From contig CANMTD010000002.1 in NCBI GenBank assembly GCA_947500775.1, positions 930,001-994,000 on the forward strand: a stretch of 64,000 nt of DNA. Reading direction: 5' to 3'. The stretch comes from an uncultured Paracoccaceae bacterium. GTDB lineage: Bacteria > Pseudomonadota > Alphaproteobacteria > Rhodobacterales > Rhodobacteraceae. The position numbers and the translations under genes are program-made. The notes beneath the pieces were generated by a model. The model saw only the letters and a program-made list of their open reading frames with translations. It searched no databases and was not told the DNA's origin. Shown here piece after piece: positions 17,211-25,724 of the stretch (its first letter is position 1; each line of letters begins with the position of its first letter).

Positions 17211-18946
17211 GGGCGTTGCCCCAATGTGACGGGCGTTTCCGCGGCCTGCCCCGGATTGGTCAGCACCCGGCGTGGACCAAGGGTTTCCAGCACCTCGGCC
17301 CGCGGGCCCAGTTGCGCCACCGCACCATCGCGCAGCACCAGCAACTGATCGGCGCGGGTCAGGATCGACATGCGCTGCGCGATCACCACGATCGTCGTGC
17401 CGCGATCCTGAAGACAGGACAGCGCCGCGATCAGCGCCGCCTCGCCCTCGGCATCCAGATGGGCGTTGGGCTCATCCAGCACCAGCAGTTTCATATCGCC
17501 CAGAATCGCCCGGGCCAGCGCCACGCGCTGCCGCTGGCCGCCGCTCAGTTCCACCCCCCCCGATCCCAGCCGCGTGGCATAGCCCTGCGGCAGGCCGCCG
17601 ATCAGCTCGTGCACGCCTGCGGTACGCGCGGCCTCGATGACCTGGGCCATATCGGCATCGCCGAAGCGGGCGATATTGTCGCGCACGCTGGCATTGAACA
17701 GCATCGGGTCCTGCGGCAGATACCCCACCGCGCGGCCAAAGCTGCCGCGTTCATGGCTGAACGTGCTTTGCCCGTCCAGATACACCCCGCCCGCCGTGGG
17801 CCGCCACAGCCCCATGATCATCCGCGACAGGGTGGATTTGCCCGCCCCCGACGGCCCGATCACCCCCAGCAGGGACCCGCTGTCCAGTTCGAACGAGACA
17901 TTGCGCAGGATCGGCCGGGCGTTTTCGCTGGGGATATAGGTCAGCCGGTCAACCACCAGCCGCCCGTTCTGCACCTCGATCGGCACCGTGTCGCGGCCGA
18001 CGGCGCCGGTTGCGCAGACCTCGCGCAGGCGGCCCATCTGGGCGATCACATCGACCCATTTGCGCCAGCCGTCGATCAGACGTTCAAAGGGGATCAGCAA
18101 CCGCCCCATCATCACGGTCGCCGCGATGATCGTGCCCGCCGACACCAGTTCCGAGGTCACCAGAACCGCCCCCATCGAAATGATCCCGATCTGCAGCCCC
18201 AGCCGCAGCCCCCGGGTCAGCGACGCCAGCAGCTTGACGATCCTCTGGCCGCGCTCGGTCTTGTCGATGGCGATGGCCTGATTGCGCCGCCAGCGGCGGG
18301 CAAGCGCGGGCAGCATGCCCATCGCGGTCACCAGTTCGGCGTGGCGGATCACCTCGGCGGTTTCGGCCTGCGCGCGGGCGGCCGCGCGGCTGCCGTCGGC
18401 GGTGGGTTCGCGCACCGCCATTTCGGTGGCCACCGCAGCGATGGTCAACAGCACCACCCCGGCCAACCCGACAAGCCCGTATCCCGGATGCAACAGGAAC
18501 AGCACCGCCAGAAACAGCGGCGTCATCGCCACATCCACCGGCAGCGCAATCGCCCCGCTGGAAATGAAGGCACGCAATTCGGTCAGGTCGCGCAACACGC
18601 CGCTGACCCCGGCGGGGCCGTCGCGCAGCGAGGTTTCGACCGCCGCATCCAGCACCGGGCGGCCCAGTTGCGTCATGATCCGCCCGCCCAGGATCACGAA
18701 AATCCGTTGGCGCAGCACATCCAGCAGCATCTGAAACCCCAGAATGATCACCACCAGCGTGATCAGCGCGCCCAGCGTTTCCAGACTGCCGCTGGACAGC
18801 ACCCGGTCATAGACCTGAATGGTAAACAGCGGCAGCGCCAGATGCAGCAGATTGACGAACACGCCGACCCCGCCCGCCGCGATGCCGCCCCGGATCAGGT
18901 CGCGCCGCGCCGCGTCATATCTGGTGCGTGGGTCGGTGCTGGTCAT
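17207..18946 (-). CDS. Type I secretion ABC transporter (PrtD-like)
   Basis: Exports unfolded C-terminal-signal substrates from the cytoplasm through the HlyD/TolC channel. A six-helix membrane domain (residues about 20-300) is followed by an ATPase domain with Walker A GPSGAGKST (364-372), signature LSGGQ (467-471) and Walker B LLVLDEP (487-493). There is no N-terminal C39 peptidase or C39-like domain, so it belongs to the PrtD type that handles RTX proteins rather than leader-peptide substrates. It overlaps the genes on both sides by 4 nt. The nearest candidate substrate is the RTX protein at the head of the same gene set. Confidence 0.95.
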   Translation of the reverse strand: MTSTDPRTRYDAARRDLIRGGIAAGGVGVFVNLLHLALPLFTIQVYDRVLSSGSLETLGALITLVVIILGFQMLLDVLRQRIFVILGGRIMTQLGRPVLDAAVETSLRDGPAGVSGVLRDLTELRAFISSGAIALPVDVAMTPLFLAVLFLLHPGYGLVGLAGVVLLTIAAVATEMAVREPTADGSRAAARAQAETAEVIRHAELVTAMGMLPALARRWRRNQAIAIDKTERGQRIVKLLASLTRGLRLGLQIGIISMGAVLVTSELVSAGTIIAATVMMGRLLIPFERLIDGWRKWVDVIAQMGRLREVCATGAVGRDTVPIEVQNGRLVVDRLTYIPSENARPILRNVSFELDSGSLLGVIGPSGAGKSTLSRMIMGLWRPTAGGVYLDGQSTFSHERGSFGRAVGYLPQDPMLFNASVRDNIARFGDADMAQVIEAARTAGVHELIGGLPQGYATRLGSGGVELSGGQRQRVALARAILGDMKLLVLDEPNAHLDAEGEAALIAALSCLQDRGTTIVVIAQRMSILTRADQLLVLRDGAVAQLGPRAEVLETLGPRRVLTNPGQAAETPVTLGQRP

Positions 18947-20232
18947 TCGGCGGCCTCAAGCGGGGAAATGCGCCGGGCGCGCCGCCGCGCCAACAGTTTT
19001 TCGAACAGTTCGGCATGGCGGGCACCGGCGTCAAAGGCGGTGCCGGGGGGGCGGATGCCCGCATGCAGGCGACCCCAAAGCTGCGGTTCGCGGATCGCGC
19101 GGGTCATGGTTTCGGCCAGGCTGTCGGCGTTGCTGACCTGAAAATGCAACCCGTCGACGCCATCGCGCACCTTTTCGGCCATGCCGCCGATGTTGCTGGC
19201 GATCACCGGGCGGCCATGGAACTGCGCCTCCTGGATCACCACGGGGGCGTTTTCCCACCAGGTCGAGGGCACCAGCATCCAGTCGATATCGCGCATCAGC
19301 CCCGGCAGTTCGTGGCTTTTGTACGATCCGCCGAACCGCACGCGCCGCCCGGCCTGACGGAACAGCTCTTTCACGCTGGCCTGGAACTCTTCGGGCTGAT
19401 GTTCCAGATTGCCGCCATAGACATACAGCAGGCTGTCGCCCCAGACATCGGCGGGAATGCGGGTGACCGCATCGACCAGCACCTTGATCCCCTTGAACGG
19501 GTTCAACTGCCCGAAATAGGCGAACCGGTTCCGCCGCTTGCCGGGGGGCAGTTTGCGCACCGGCGCGGGCGTGCCGCCATCCAGACCGTTTTCGATCATC
19601 ACCAGCTTTTCGGGCGGCAGCCCCCAGTCGGCAAACCGCGACAGCAGGAAATGCGACGGGCTGACAAAGGCGTCGACCTCGTCAAAGAACGATTTGATGA
19701 AAGCCTCGCGCCGCAACAGGTTGGCCCGCCCGATTTCGGGAAAACACATGCCGCAGTCAGAGGGCGAGGCCTTGGTGCACAGCGCATGGGTCTTGGTCTT
19801 GATCATCTGCCCGTGGTGCACGCAGATCGGCAGGTATTCGTGCAGGGTATAGACGATGGGCACATCGCCCAGCACCCGGCGCACCGAGCGGATCGCCTGA
19901 ACCCCGAAGCCCATCACATGGTGAAAATTCACCACATCGGGGCGCAGATCGGACAGGAACCGTTCGAAATGGCGCATCAGCCCGCCCAGATCCTTGGTCC
20001 CCAGATAGAACCAGTCGAAATCGTCCGACCAGAACAGGCTTTCATCGGGCGCGCGGCCCAGCGACATCAGCGGCGAATCCGGATGCGCGGCCACCGGCGG
20101 GCCGACACCTGCCAGATAATGCGAATTCCATCCGGTCTGCGCCTTCAGCCCGTTGTGCAGATTGTAGGACGCGACCTGAGCCCCACCGATCGAAAAATCG
20201 GGATGCGCGTGCGAGATGATCAGCGATTTCAT
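18943..20232 (-). CDS. Family 4 glycosyltransferase
   Basis: Retaining GT-B enzyme of 429 residues, related to its neighbour at 22370-23620. The N-terminus IISHAHPDFSIGGAQVASYNL gives the acceptor-domain glycine loop. The C-terminal domain has RNRFAYFGQLNPFKGIKVLVDA and the donor-site E-x7-E pattern in WWENAPVVIQEAQFHGRPVIASNIGG. A cysteine cluster, CTKASPSDCGMC (residues about 152-163), is shared in form with the paralogue and may bind metal. It overlaps both flanking genes by 4 nt, so its product is made with the secretion ATPase. Substrate unknown. Confidence 0.88.
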   Translation of the reverse strand: MKSLIISHAHPDFSIGGAQVASYNLHNGLKAQTGWNSHYLAGVGPPVAAHPDSPLMSLGRAPDESLFWSDDFDWFYLGTKDLGGLMRHFERFLSDLRPDVVNFHHVMGFGVQAIRSVRRVLGDVPIVYTLHEYLPICVHHGQMIKTKTHALCTKASPSDCGMCFPEIGRANLLRREAFIKSFFDEVDAFVSPSHFLLSRFADWGLPPEKLVMIENGLDGGTPAPVRKLPPGKRRNRFAYFGQLNPFKGIKVLVDAVTRIPADVWGDSLLYVYGGNLEHQPEEFQASVKELFRQAGRRVRFGGSYKSHELPGLMRDIDWMLVPSTWWENAPVVIQEAQFHGRPVIASNIGGMAEKVRDGVDGLHFQVSNADSLAETMTRAIREPQLWGRLHAGIRPPGTAFDAGARHAELFEKLLARRRARRISPLEAAE

Positions 20233-22373
20233 GAGGCGGCTCCGGCGCGTGGCGTTAGGGTTTGCGACAGATGCGCGATCAGGGCGGCATCGACGCTGTT
20301 GACGAAATCCTCATCCGATCCGGGGGCGGCCGCGGGGCCACTGGGCAGCATCCAGAATTCGACATTCGATGCGCACCACGCCCCGGATTGCGCCTGCCGC
20401 AACCGCGCGGCCAGATCGTGATGGGTGAACCCGTCGCCCAGCAGCAGCCCGACAAACCCGCCGACCTTGCGCAGCAGGTCCCGGTCGATCAGCGCCAGTT
20501 CCGCCGCCCCGGCCGAGACCTCTTGCATGCCCGGCACGCGCGCGACGCGGCGGTTGAACCCCGCCAGTTTGCTGATCGCCTCGTCCGGGCGCCCGGCGAC
20601 GCGGCTGCCGCCGAAATGGATGGCCCCGTCTTCGTAGCACAGCATCGGCGACACCAGCCCCGGCGCGGGTAATGTTTCCGCCTCGCGGCGCAGGGCCGCC
20701 AGCCATCCGGGCGCCTGCGGCAGCGCCTCGGGCCGCCACAGCAATATCTGCGGTGCGGTGGCCGCCGCCGCCGCCATATCCAGCCGCGTCGCCTGAGACA
20801 TATGTGCCGGGCACAGGATCACCCCGCCGCGCAACCCGTAAAAGGCAAACTGGTCGCCCAGATCGGACACCGCCTGCGGTGCGATGGAATCCTCCAGCAC
20901 CAGGATCAGGTCCAGGGTCTTTGCCTCGGGCGTGTCGCACAGCGCCGCGAAAACCGGTTTCAGATGTTCGGGATCGGCCACCGTCATCAGCGCGGCCACC
21001 GGGCGCGGCGCGCCGTTGTGCCCCTGCCCCATCGGGATCATCGCCGATTGCCCGCGCGCGACCTTGGGGGCCAGCCCGGCCAGAAACGGCGCCACGTGGC
21101 GGGCCAATATGTCCTTCAACGCCGGATCATGGCGCGGGATCGTGTTCAGCACCGCATGGGCCGCCCCGGTGTCACGGCACAGCGCGGGCACCAGCGGCTG
21201 GAACAGGCAACGGCCATCGTGCAGCACCAGTTCCAGATAAATCTCGGCCCCGGCAAGCTGATCCTCGGCGGCCGGGATGTGGCACAGGAACCCGTTACGG
21301 GTTTCACGCGGGTCCAGCAGCCCGGCAAAGCGCAGGTCCTGCCGGAACCCATCGTGCAGATCGGCCCGGGGCAAGCGGTGCCAGTTCGGCATGACCGAGG
21401 CGTGCAGGTTTGCACTGCTTTTGACCAGCACCATGTCCACCTGCGCCAGCGGGTCCAGCATCCAGCCGGTCAGGAACACCCCGCCCGCACCGCGCAACGC
21501 CCGGTCCAGCCCCACCGCAATCGGCCCGTTGAACTGCGACAGCGTATCTTCGCCCGTAAACCGGGGGCGGCACATCCGTTTGAACTGTTCCAGAACCAGC
21601 GGCGGCGCCTCAAGCCGCGACAGCATGCTGCGGATATGATCGCTGGCCGCACCATCGGTCATCGGCGGGGCCAGCGTGGGCACCACATCCAGCCGCCAGA
21701 CGTCGGTGGCGCGCCACAGATACAGGCTTTGGCCGGTATTGGCCTGCGCAGCGTCGCCCTTGACCAGCAGGCAGAACCCGGCGGCGGGCGACAGCACATC
21801 GTCGCGCGGGAAACTGGCCGCGATCACATTGGCCGCGCCGCCCGGCGTCAACAGGGTGAAGCTGTCGGTCAACGGCTGTTCGGACCAGCCCTGCACGAAC
21901 AGCCCGCCGGTTTCGGGTTGGGCCACAACCTCGACAAAGCCTTTGGGATCGGCGGCAAGGTCCAGAAACCGCACGATCAACTCCTGAACCTCGCGCTCTG
22001 GCACATCGGCCATATGGGCGCGCAGCATCTGGATGATCTCGGGCAGCGGGCCCCGGCCGACGCGGGCAACCTTGGCCAAAGAGCCGATATCCGGGGTCAG
22101 GCTGTGCGCCGCGCCAATGGCGACCGGGGCCGCGCCTTCGACCGGCAACAGAAAGCCGCCGGTTGGCACGGCCTGGGTCAATCCGATGGCATACCCCTGC
22201 CCGCCGTGTTGCCACGACAGAGCCTGCCACGCGCTGTTGATGACCCCGATCCGCACCTTGGCCCGCGCAGGCAGGGCCGCAGACAGCCCGGCAAAAACCA
22301 GCATCGACCGGCCGCCGGGCAGCAGGATCAGCGCTTCGGGGGTGATCGGATCGGGCACTGGATCGTTTTTCAT
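20229..22373 (-). CDS. Large glycosyltransferase-like protein, probably degenerate GT2
   Basis: A 714-residue cytoplasmic protein without signal or membrane segments. The middle (GVFLTGWMLDPLAQVDMVLV, residues about 295-315) resembles the beta-sandwich modules found in alphaproteobacterial glycosyltransferases. The C-terminal 250 residues look like a GT2 domain, beginning PVAALMTVADPEHLKPVFAA and including the acceptor-side pattern LIDRDLLRKVGGFVGLLLGDGFTHHDLAARL. The usual metal-binding DxD is not evident: the position appears to read LLWRPEALP. It may therefore be inactive or use another mechanism. It resembles the 673-residue neighbour in layout. It overlaps both adjacent GT4 genes by 4 nt. 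Confidence 0.6.
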   Translation of the reverse strand: MKNDPVPDPITPEALILLPGGRSMLVFAGLSAALPARAKVRIGVINSAWQALSWQHGGQGYAIGLTQAVPTGGFLLPVEGAAPVAIGAAHSLTPDIGSLAKVARVGRGPLPEIIQMLRAHMADVPEREVQELIVRFLDLAADPKGFVEVVAQPETGGLFVQGWSEQPLTDSFTLLTPGGAANVIAASFPRDDVLSPAAGFCLLVKGDAAQANTGQSLYLWRATDVWRLDVVPTLAPPMTDGAASDHIRSMLSRLEAPPLVLEQFKRMCRPRFTGEDTLSQFNGPIAVGLDRALRGAGGVFLTGWMLDPLAQVDMVLVKSSANLHASVMPNWHRLPRADLHDGFRQDLRFAGLLDPRETRNGFLCHIPAAEDQLAGAEIYLELVLHDGRCLFQPLVPALCRDTGAAHAVLNTIPRHDPALKDILARHVAPFLAGLAPKVARGQSAMIPMGQGHNGAPRPVAALMTVADPEHLKPVFAALCDTPEAKTLDLILVLEDSIAPQAVSDLGDQFAFYGLRGGVILCPAHMSQATRLDMAAAAATAPQILLWRPEALPQAPGWLAALRREAETLPAPGLVSPMLCYEDGAIHFGGSRVAGRPDEAISKLAGFNRRVARVPGMQEVSAGAAELALIDRDLLRKVGGFVGLLLGDGFTHHDLAARLRQAQSGAWCASNVEFWMLPSGPAAAPGSDEDFVNSVDAALIAHLSQTLTPRAGAAS

Positions 22374-23620
22374 GCGGCGGCCTCCTGATACAGCGACCGG
22401 AACAGCGCCAGATGTTGCTCTGCGACGTCCTGCGTGGCGGGCGGCGGTACGATGCCTTCGGCCATGCGGTCCCAGAGGTCGGGATTTTCCGCAGCCAGTG
22501 CCATGGTTTCGGCCAGGGCGGCGGCGTCGCCGCGCGGCACATGCAGGCCGTTCACGCCGTCATGGACCAGTTCGGGCAGACCGCCGATATCGGTGCAGAT
22601 CACCGGTCGCCCGGCGCGCTGCGCCTCAAGCACGGTCAGGGGCGCATTTTCAAACCACAGGCTGGGCAGCACGACCCAATCGGTCGCGGCCATCAGCCCC
22701 GGCAATTCGGACCGGTCATAGGCCCCCAGATGCTGTGCCAGCGGCGCGGCCCTGTCCAAGGCGGCGGCAAACCTGTCCTGCGCATCCTTGGACGGGTGGA
22801 ACATCCGGCCATAAAGGCTTAGCCGCAGATCGGCCCCCCCGGCCTTCAGCCGCGCTGCGGCCTCCAGCAGGGTATAAAGCCCCTTGTGGCTGGCAAATTG
22901 CCCGAAAAAGGCGAACCGGTTCCGCTGCCGGTCCAGTCCGTCCAATATCCGGGTGCGGGTCGGCGCGCCGGGCGGCACGCCGTTGGGCAATACCTTGATC
23001 CGCGCATCCTGCAGCCCCCAGGCCACGAATCTGTCTTTCAAATTCTGACTTGGCGCCACAAAGGCATCGACCATGCCCAGCACCGCCATGATATGGGCCT
23101 TGCGCATCGCATGGCGCCCGACGGCCAGTTGCGGGAAACAACGGCGACAGGCGTCGGGCCCCGGCCGGTGGCACAGCGCGCCATCGGGGCGGGTCAGCAA
23201 CAGCCCTGCGTTGGGGCAGATCAGTTGATAATCATGCAAGGTCAGCACGATCGGCATGCGCGGGCGCAACCGCCGCAGCACCGTCACCAGATCGACCCCC
23301 AGCCGGTCAAGCCCGTGCAGATGCACGATATCCGGATCGGTTTCGGCAATCACCCGCGTGATCGCGGCGACCCAATCGGCGCCATCCAGACGGGTCATCG
23401 TGAACATGTCATAGCGCCCGGTGCGCAACAGGTAATCGGCCCCCAGCCGTTCCAGCGCGCCGGGCCGCGCCTCGGGTCGGCTCAGCGCGGTGCTGGCCGC
23501 CAGATAGCGCGCCTTGATCCCGTCGCGGGCGTTATAGGCCGCGCACAGATCATGCGACATGATCTCGGTGCCGCCAGCGGCATAGTCGGGGTGATCGTGA
23601 CAGACGACAAGTATCTTCAT
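22370..23620 (-). CDS. Family 4 glycosyltransferase
   Basis: Retaining GT-B enzyme, 416 residues, clearly paralogous to the product at 18943-20232. It starts ILVVCHDHPDYAAGGTEIMSHDL, has the cysteine-containing insert CHRPGPDACRRCF, a C-terminal entry RNRFAFFGQFASHKGLYTLLEA and the E-x7-E donor motif in WFENAPLTVLEAQRAGRPVICTDIGG. Overlaps of 4 nt on both sides place it in the coupled run. Two related but distinct GT4 enzymes in one operon suggest a short glycan with at least two different linkages. Confidence 0.88.
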   Translation of the reverse strand: MKILVVCHDHPDYAAGGTEIMSHDLCAAYNARDGIKARYLAASTALSRPEARPGALERLGADYLLRTGRYDMFTMTRLDGADWVAAITRVIAETDPDIVHLHGLDRLGVDLVTVLRRLRPRMPIVLTLHDYQLICPNAGLLLTRPDGALCHRPGPDACRRCFPQLAVGRHAMRKAHIMAVLGMVDAFVAPSQNLKDRFVAWGLQDARIKVLPNGVPPGAPTRTRILDGLDRQRNRFAFFGQFASHKGLYTLLEAAARLKAGGADLRLSLYGRMFHPSKDAQDRFAAALDRAAPLAQHLGAYDRSELPGLMAATDWVVLPSLWFENAPLTVLEAQRAGRPVICTDIGGLPELVHDGVNGLHVPRGDAAALAETMALAAENPDLWDRMAEGIVPPPATQDVAEQHLALFRSLYQEAAA

Positions 23621-25638
23621 ATCGGATCGGTTCCAGAATGGGTGATCGCATAGTGATCGGCCCGCGCCCCGATCATGTCCTGAGACAGGGGCGCGGCATA
23701 GCAGATGACAGTGTCCTGCGGGCTGATCTCGACCGGGATGCGCCGGGCAAGCCGCGACAGCTCTGCCTCAAGCGAGGTTGCCGCCAAAGGCGCGGCGCCA
23801 CAGGCCTGCACCGCCGCGCGGCTTAGAACGGCGCAGGTGTCGGCGGTCCAGTGGTCCGGCGCCGCGCCTTCGGGGGGCGCGGCCGGGGCCGAACCGGCCA
23901 CCGGCACCGCCAGAATCTGCGGCGTCACCGCCGCGCGCATCGGCGCGGACCACCGGTGATACCATCCCGCCTGTTCCGGCAAGCAATCGCGATGAAACAG
24001 CAAAAACACCTCGGCCCTGCTAAGCGACAGCGCGGCACGCAACCGTTCCGATGACAGGGTTCCGGCCTCGAAGGTCAGGGCGCCGATGGGCAGCCCGGTG
24101 ATCGCGTTCATGTCCTGCGCAAGGGCGCGCAGCCCCGGGCGCTGGCCCGGCGCCGTGCCGACCAGCAGAACCTCGCATTCATCGGCACCCGGTTCCTGCG
24201 CCAGAAGGGTCAGCAGGACGCGGGGATAATCAAACACCTCGTCGACAAAGACCGACAGCATGGCCTTGGGGGCACCCGGCCGTTTGCCAAACCATTCCAA
24301 CGCCCGCGTTGGCGCATGGCGCAACGGCAAAGCGGCGGCCAAGGCCGCGCCCAGCGCGGCGTCCACGGGATCGGACTCCAGCGGTGCAAAGATCGCCGGT
24401 ATCCGCCCGTCGAACGGGGCAAGGTTCAGCGATGTCACCCGAAACGCCCGGCGCGAATTCATCACGCCCCACAGCTCCAGCGTGGCCTCCTGTTCGCCCA
24501 GCCCGTCGAACCCGCGCGCAAAACCGATGTGAAGATCGCCCAGCCGGGGATGCCAGACCGGGCGGTCCAGCGACACATCCACGCGATGGCCCTGATGCAC
24601 CCATTGCACCGCCGACAACAGCCCGCGCGGATCACGGGCCCGCAGCGCATAAAGAACCCCATCGCCGCAGCGCCCGGCATAGGCCACATCCAGACGCGGG
24701 TGATCGGCCTTGGGGCACTGAAGCTCGCGGTGCAGAAATCCGGCCAGACGATCCGTTGCCCGCAGCGGGTCCAGCCGCGCCGACACCTGCCGTTTCAGGT
24801 CGGGGGACTGGTCATCCAGCCAGGGTTGCAGCGGGCGCAAATCCTGATCGGCGGAGGGGCCTTCCAGATGGATCGGGCTGTCGGAAACCCCGACCAGCAC
24901 CGCATCCGTTTCGGGCAGATGGGGCAGCAGCAGATGCACTGCGGTCCGCGCCTCTTTTGTATCGATAAAGACATCGAAATCCGACAGGCGCCGCACCCGG
25001 CCCTGACTGACCAGCACCAGCTCGTCCACCTTGGGGCGCGCGCTGCCCGCGGGCAGATCATAGCTGAGCAACCGGGCGGTTTTGCCCAGCGCCCGATAGT
25101 TTTTCACCGGCAGCTTGACCGCCGACAGCGACGCCAGAAGCTGCGCAATGATGGCCTCAAAACCGTCCAGCACCCCGCCCTGTCCGGCGGCAAGCTTGAA
25201 CAGCGACGGCCCCGTGGTCAGCAGGGCGCGCAACAGGCGGATCTGCCCCTCGGGCGCCAATCCGGTCAGCAAGGCCAGCGGATCGACCAGTGGCGATTGC
25301 AGCGCGAAAGGATCGATCCGGGCAAGGACCGCATGGTCATCGGTGATCTGCACCCCGCGCCGACACAGATCTGGTCCGTTGTGATGCAACAGCACCACCA
25401 ACCGCTGGCCCCGGGCCCCGCAGGCCAGCCGCGTCAACATCAGCGGGCTGGTCTCGGTATCATCGCCGATCAACAGCTTCAGACGCTGTCCGACCGTATC
25501 GGGTGCAACGTCTTGGTCAAAGAAAACGGCGCATCTGTCGGGCGAAAGCGGCACAAGCCGCGCCGCTGTTGGCGGTGTCAAATCGGAGGCCGCCCTTGAT
25601 GTGACAAGACGCACGGACGGCTGGGCATGTTCGGGCAT
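23617..25638 (-). CDS. Large glycosyltransferase-like protein, function unknown
   Basis: A 673-residue cytoplasmic protein, first gene after the RTX gene and its stem-loop. The C-terminal third has a GT2-like course (AMLSVFVDEVFDYPRVLLTLLAQEPGADECEVLLVG, then AEVFLLFHRDCLPEQAGWYHRW), where FHRDC sits at the place of the usual DxD. The central part has beta-sandwich-like segments (GVLYALRARDPRGLLSAVQWVHQGHRVDVSLDRPVWHP). There is no signal peptide or membrane segment. It matches the 714-residue neighbour in size, layout and position next to a GT4 gene, so the two may be an old duplication of a GT4 plus large-protein pair. Biochemical role not recognised. Confidence 0.55.
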   Translation of the reverse strand: MPEHAQPSVRLVTSRAASDLTPPTAARLVPLSPDRCAVFFDQDVAPDTVGQRLKLLIGDDTETSPLMLTRLACGARGQRLVVLLHHNGPDLCRRGVQITDDHAVLARIDPFALQSPLVDPLALLTGLAPEGQIRLLRALLTTGPSLFKLAAGQGGVLDGFEAIIAQLLASLSAVKLPVKNYRALGKTARLLSYDLPAGSARPKVDELVLVSQGRVRRLSDFDVFIDTKEARTAVHLLLPHLPETDAVLVGVSDSPIHLEGPSADQDLRPLQPWLDDQSPDLKRQVSARLDPLRATDRLAGFLHRELQCPKADHPRLDVAYAGRCGDGVLYALRARDPRGLLSAVQWVHQGHRVDVSLDRPVWHPRLGDLHIGFARGFDGLGEQEATLELWGVMNSRRAFRVTSLNLAPFDGRIPAIFAPLESDPVDAALGAALAAALPLRHAPTRALEWFGKRPGAPKAMLSVFVDEVFDYPRVLLTLLAQEPGADECEVLLVGTAPGQRPGLRALAQDMNAITGLPIGALTFEAGTLSSERLRAALSLSRAEVFLLFHRDCLPEQAGWYHRWSAPMRAAVTPQILAVPVAGSAPAAPPEGAAPDHWTADTCAVLSRAAVQACGAAPLAATSLEAELSRLARRIPVEISPQDTVICYAAPLSQDMIGARADHYAITHSGTDPI

Positions 25639-25678
25639 CGGGGGACCCTTTTCCCGGGAATATCAGATGGATGCCCCC

Positions 25679-25709
25679 CACCGATCGGCCACAGAGGGAC
25701 CAACCGGTG
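25679..25709 (-). other. Strong intergenic stem-loop between RTX gene and export/glycan genes
   Basis: Read on the minus strand, CACCGGTTGGTC and GGCCGATCGGTG pair over 12 bp (three G-U) around a 7-nt loop, starting 16 nt after the RTX stop codon. No T-run follows. Such structures commonly protect the upstream mRNA segment or partly stop transcription, so the RTX protein would be made in excess of the downstream machinery. Confidence 0.6.
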
Positions 25710-25724
25710 AGGCACTTGGCTGCA

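Noticed and set aside
17138-19141. 667-codon plus-strand open frame opposite the secretion ABC gene
   Set aside because: Antisense of a fully conserved ABC transporter; low-complexity His/Gln-rich translation.
20802-22388. 528-codon plus-strand frame opposite the 714-residue gene
   Set aside because: The minus frame is preferred because of 4-nt overlaps with both neighbours and recognisable GT-like motifs.
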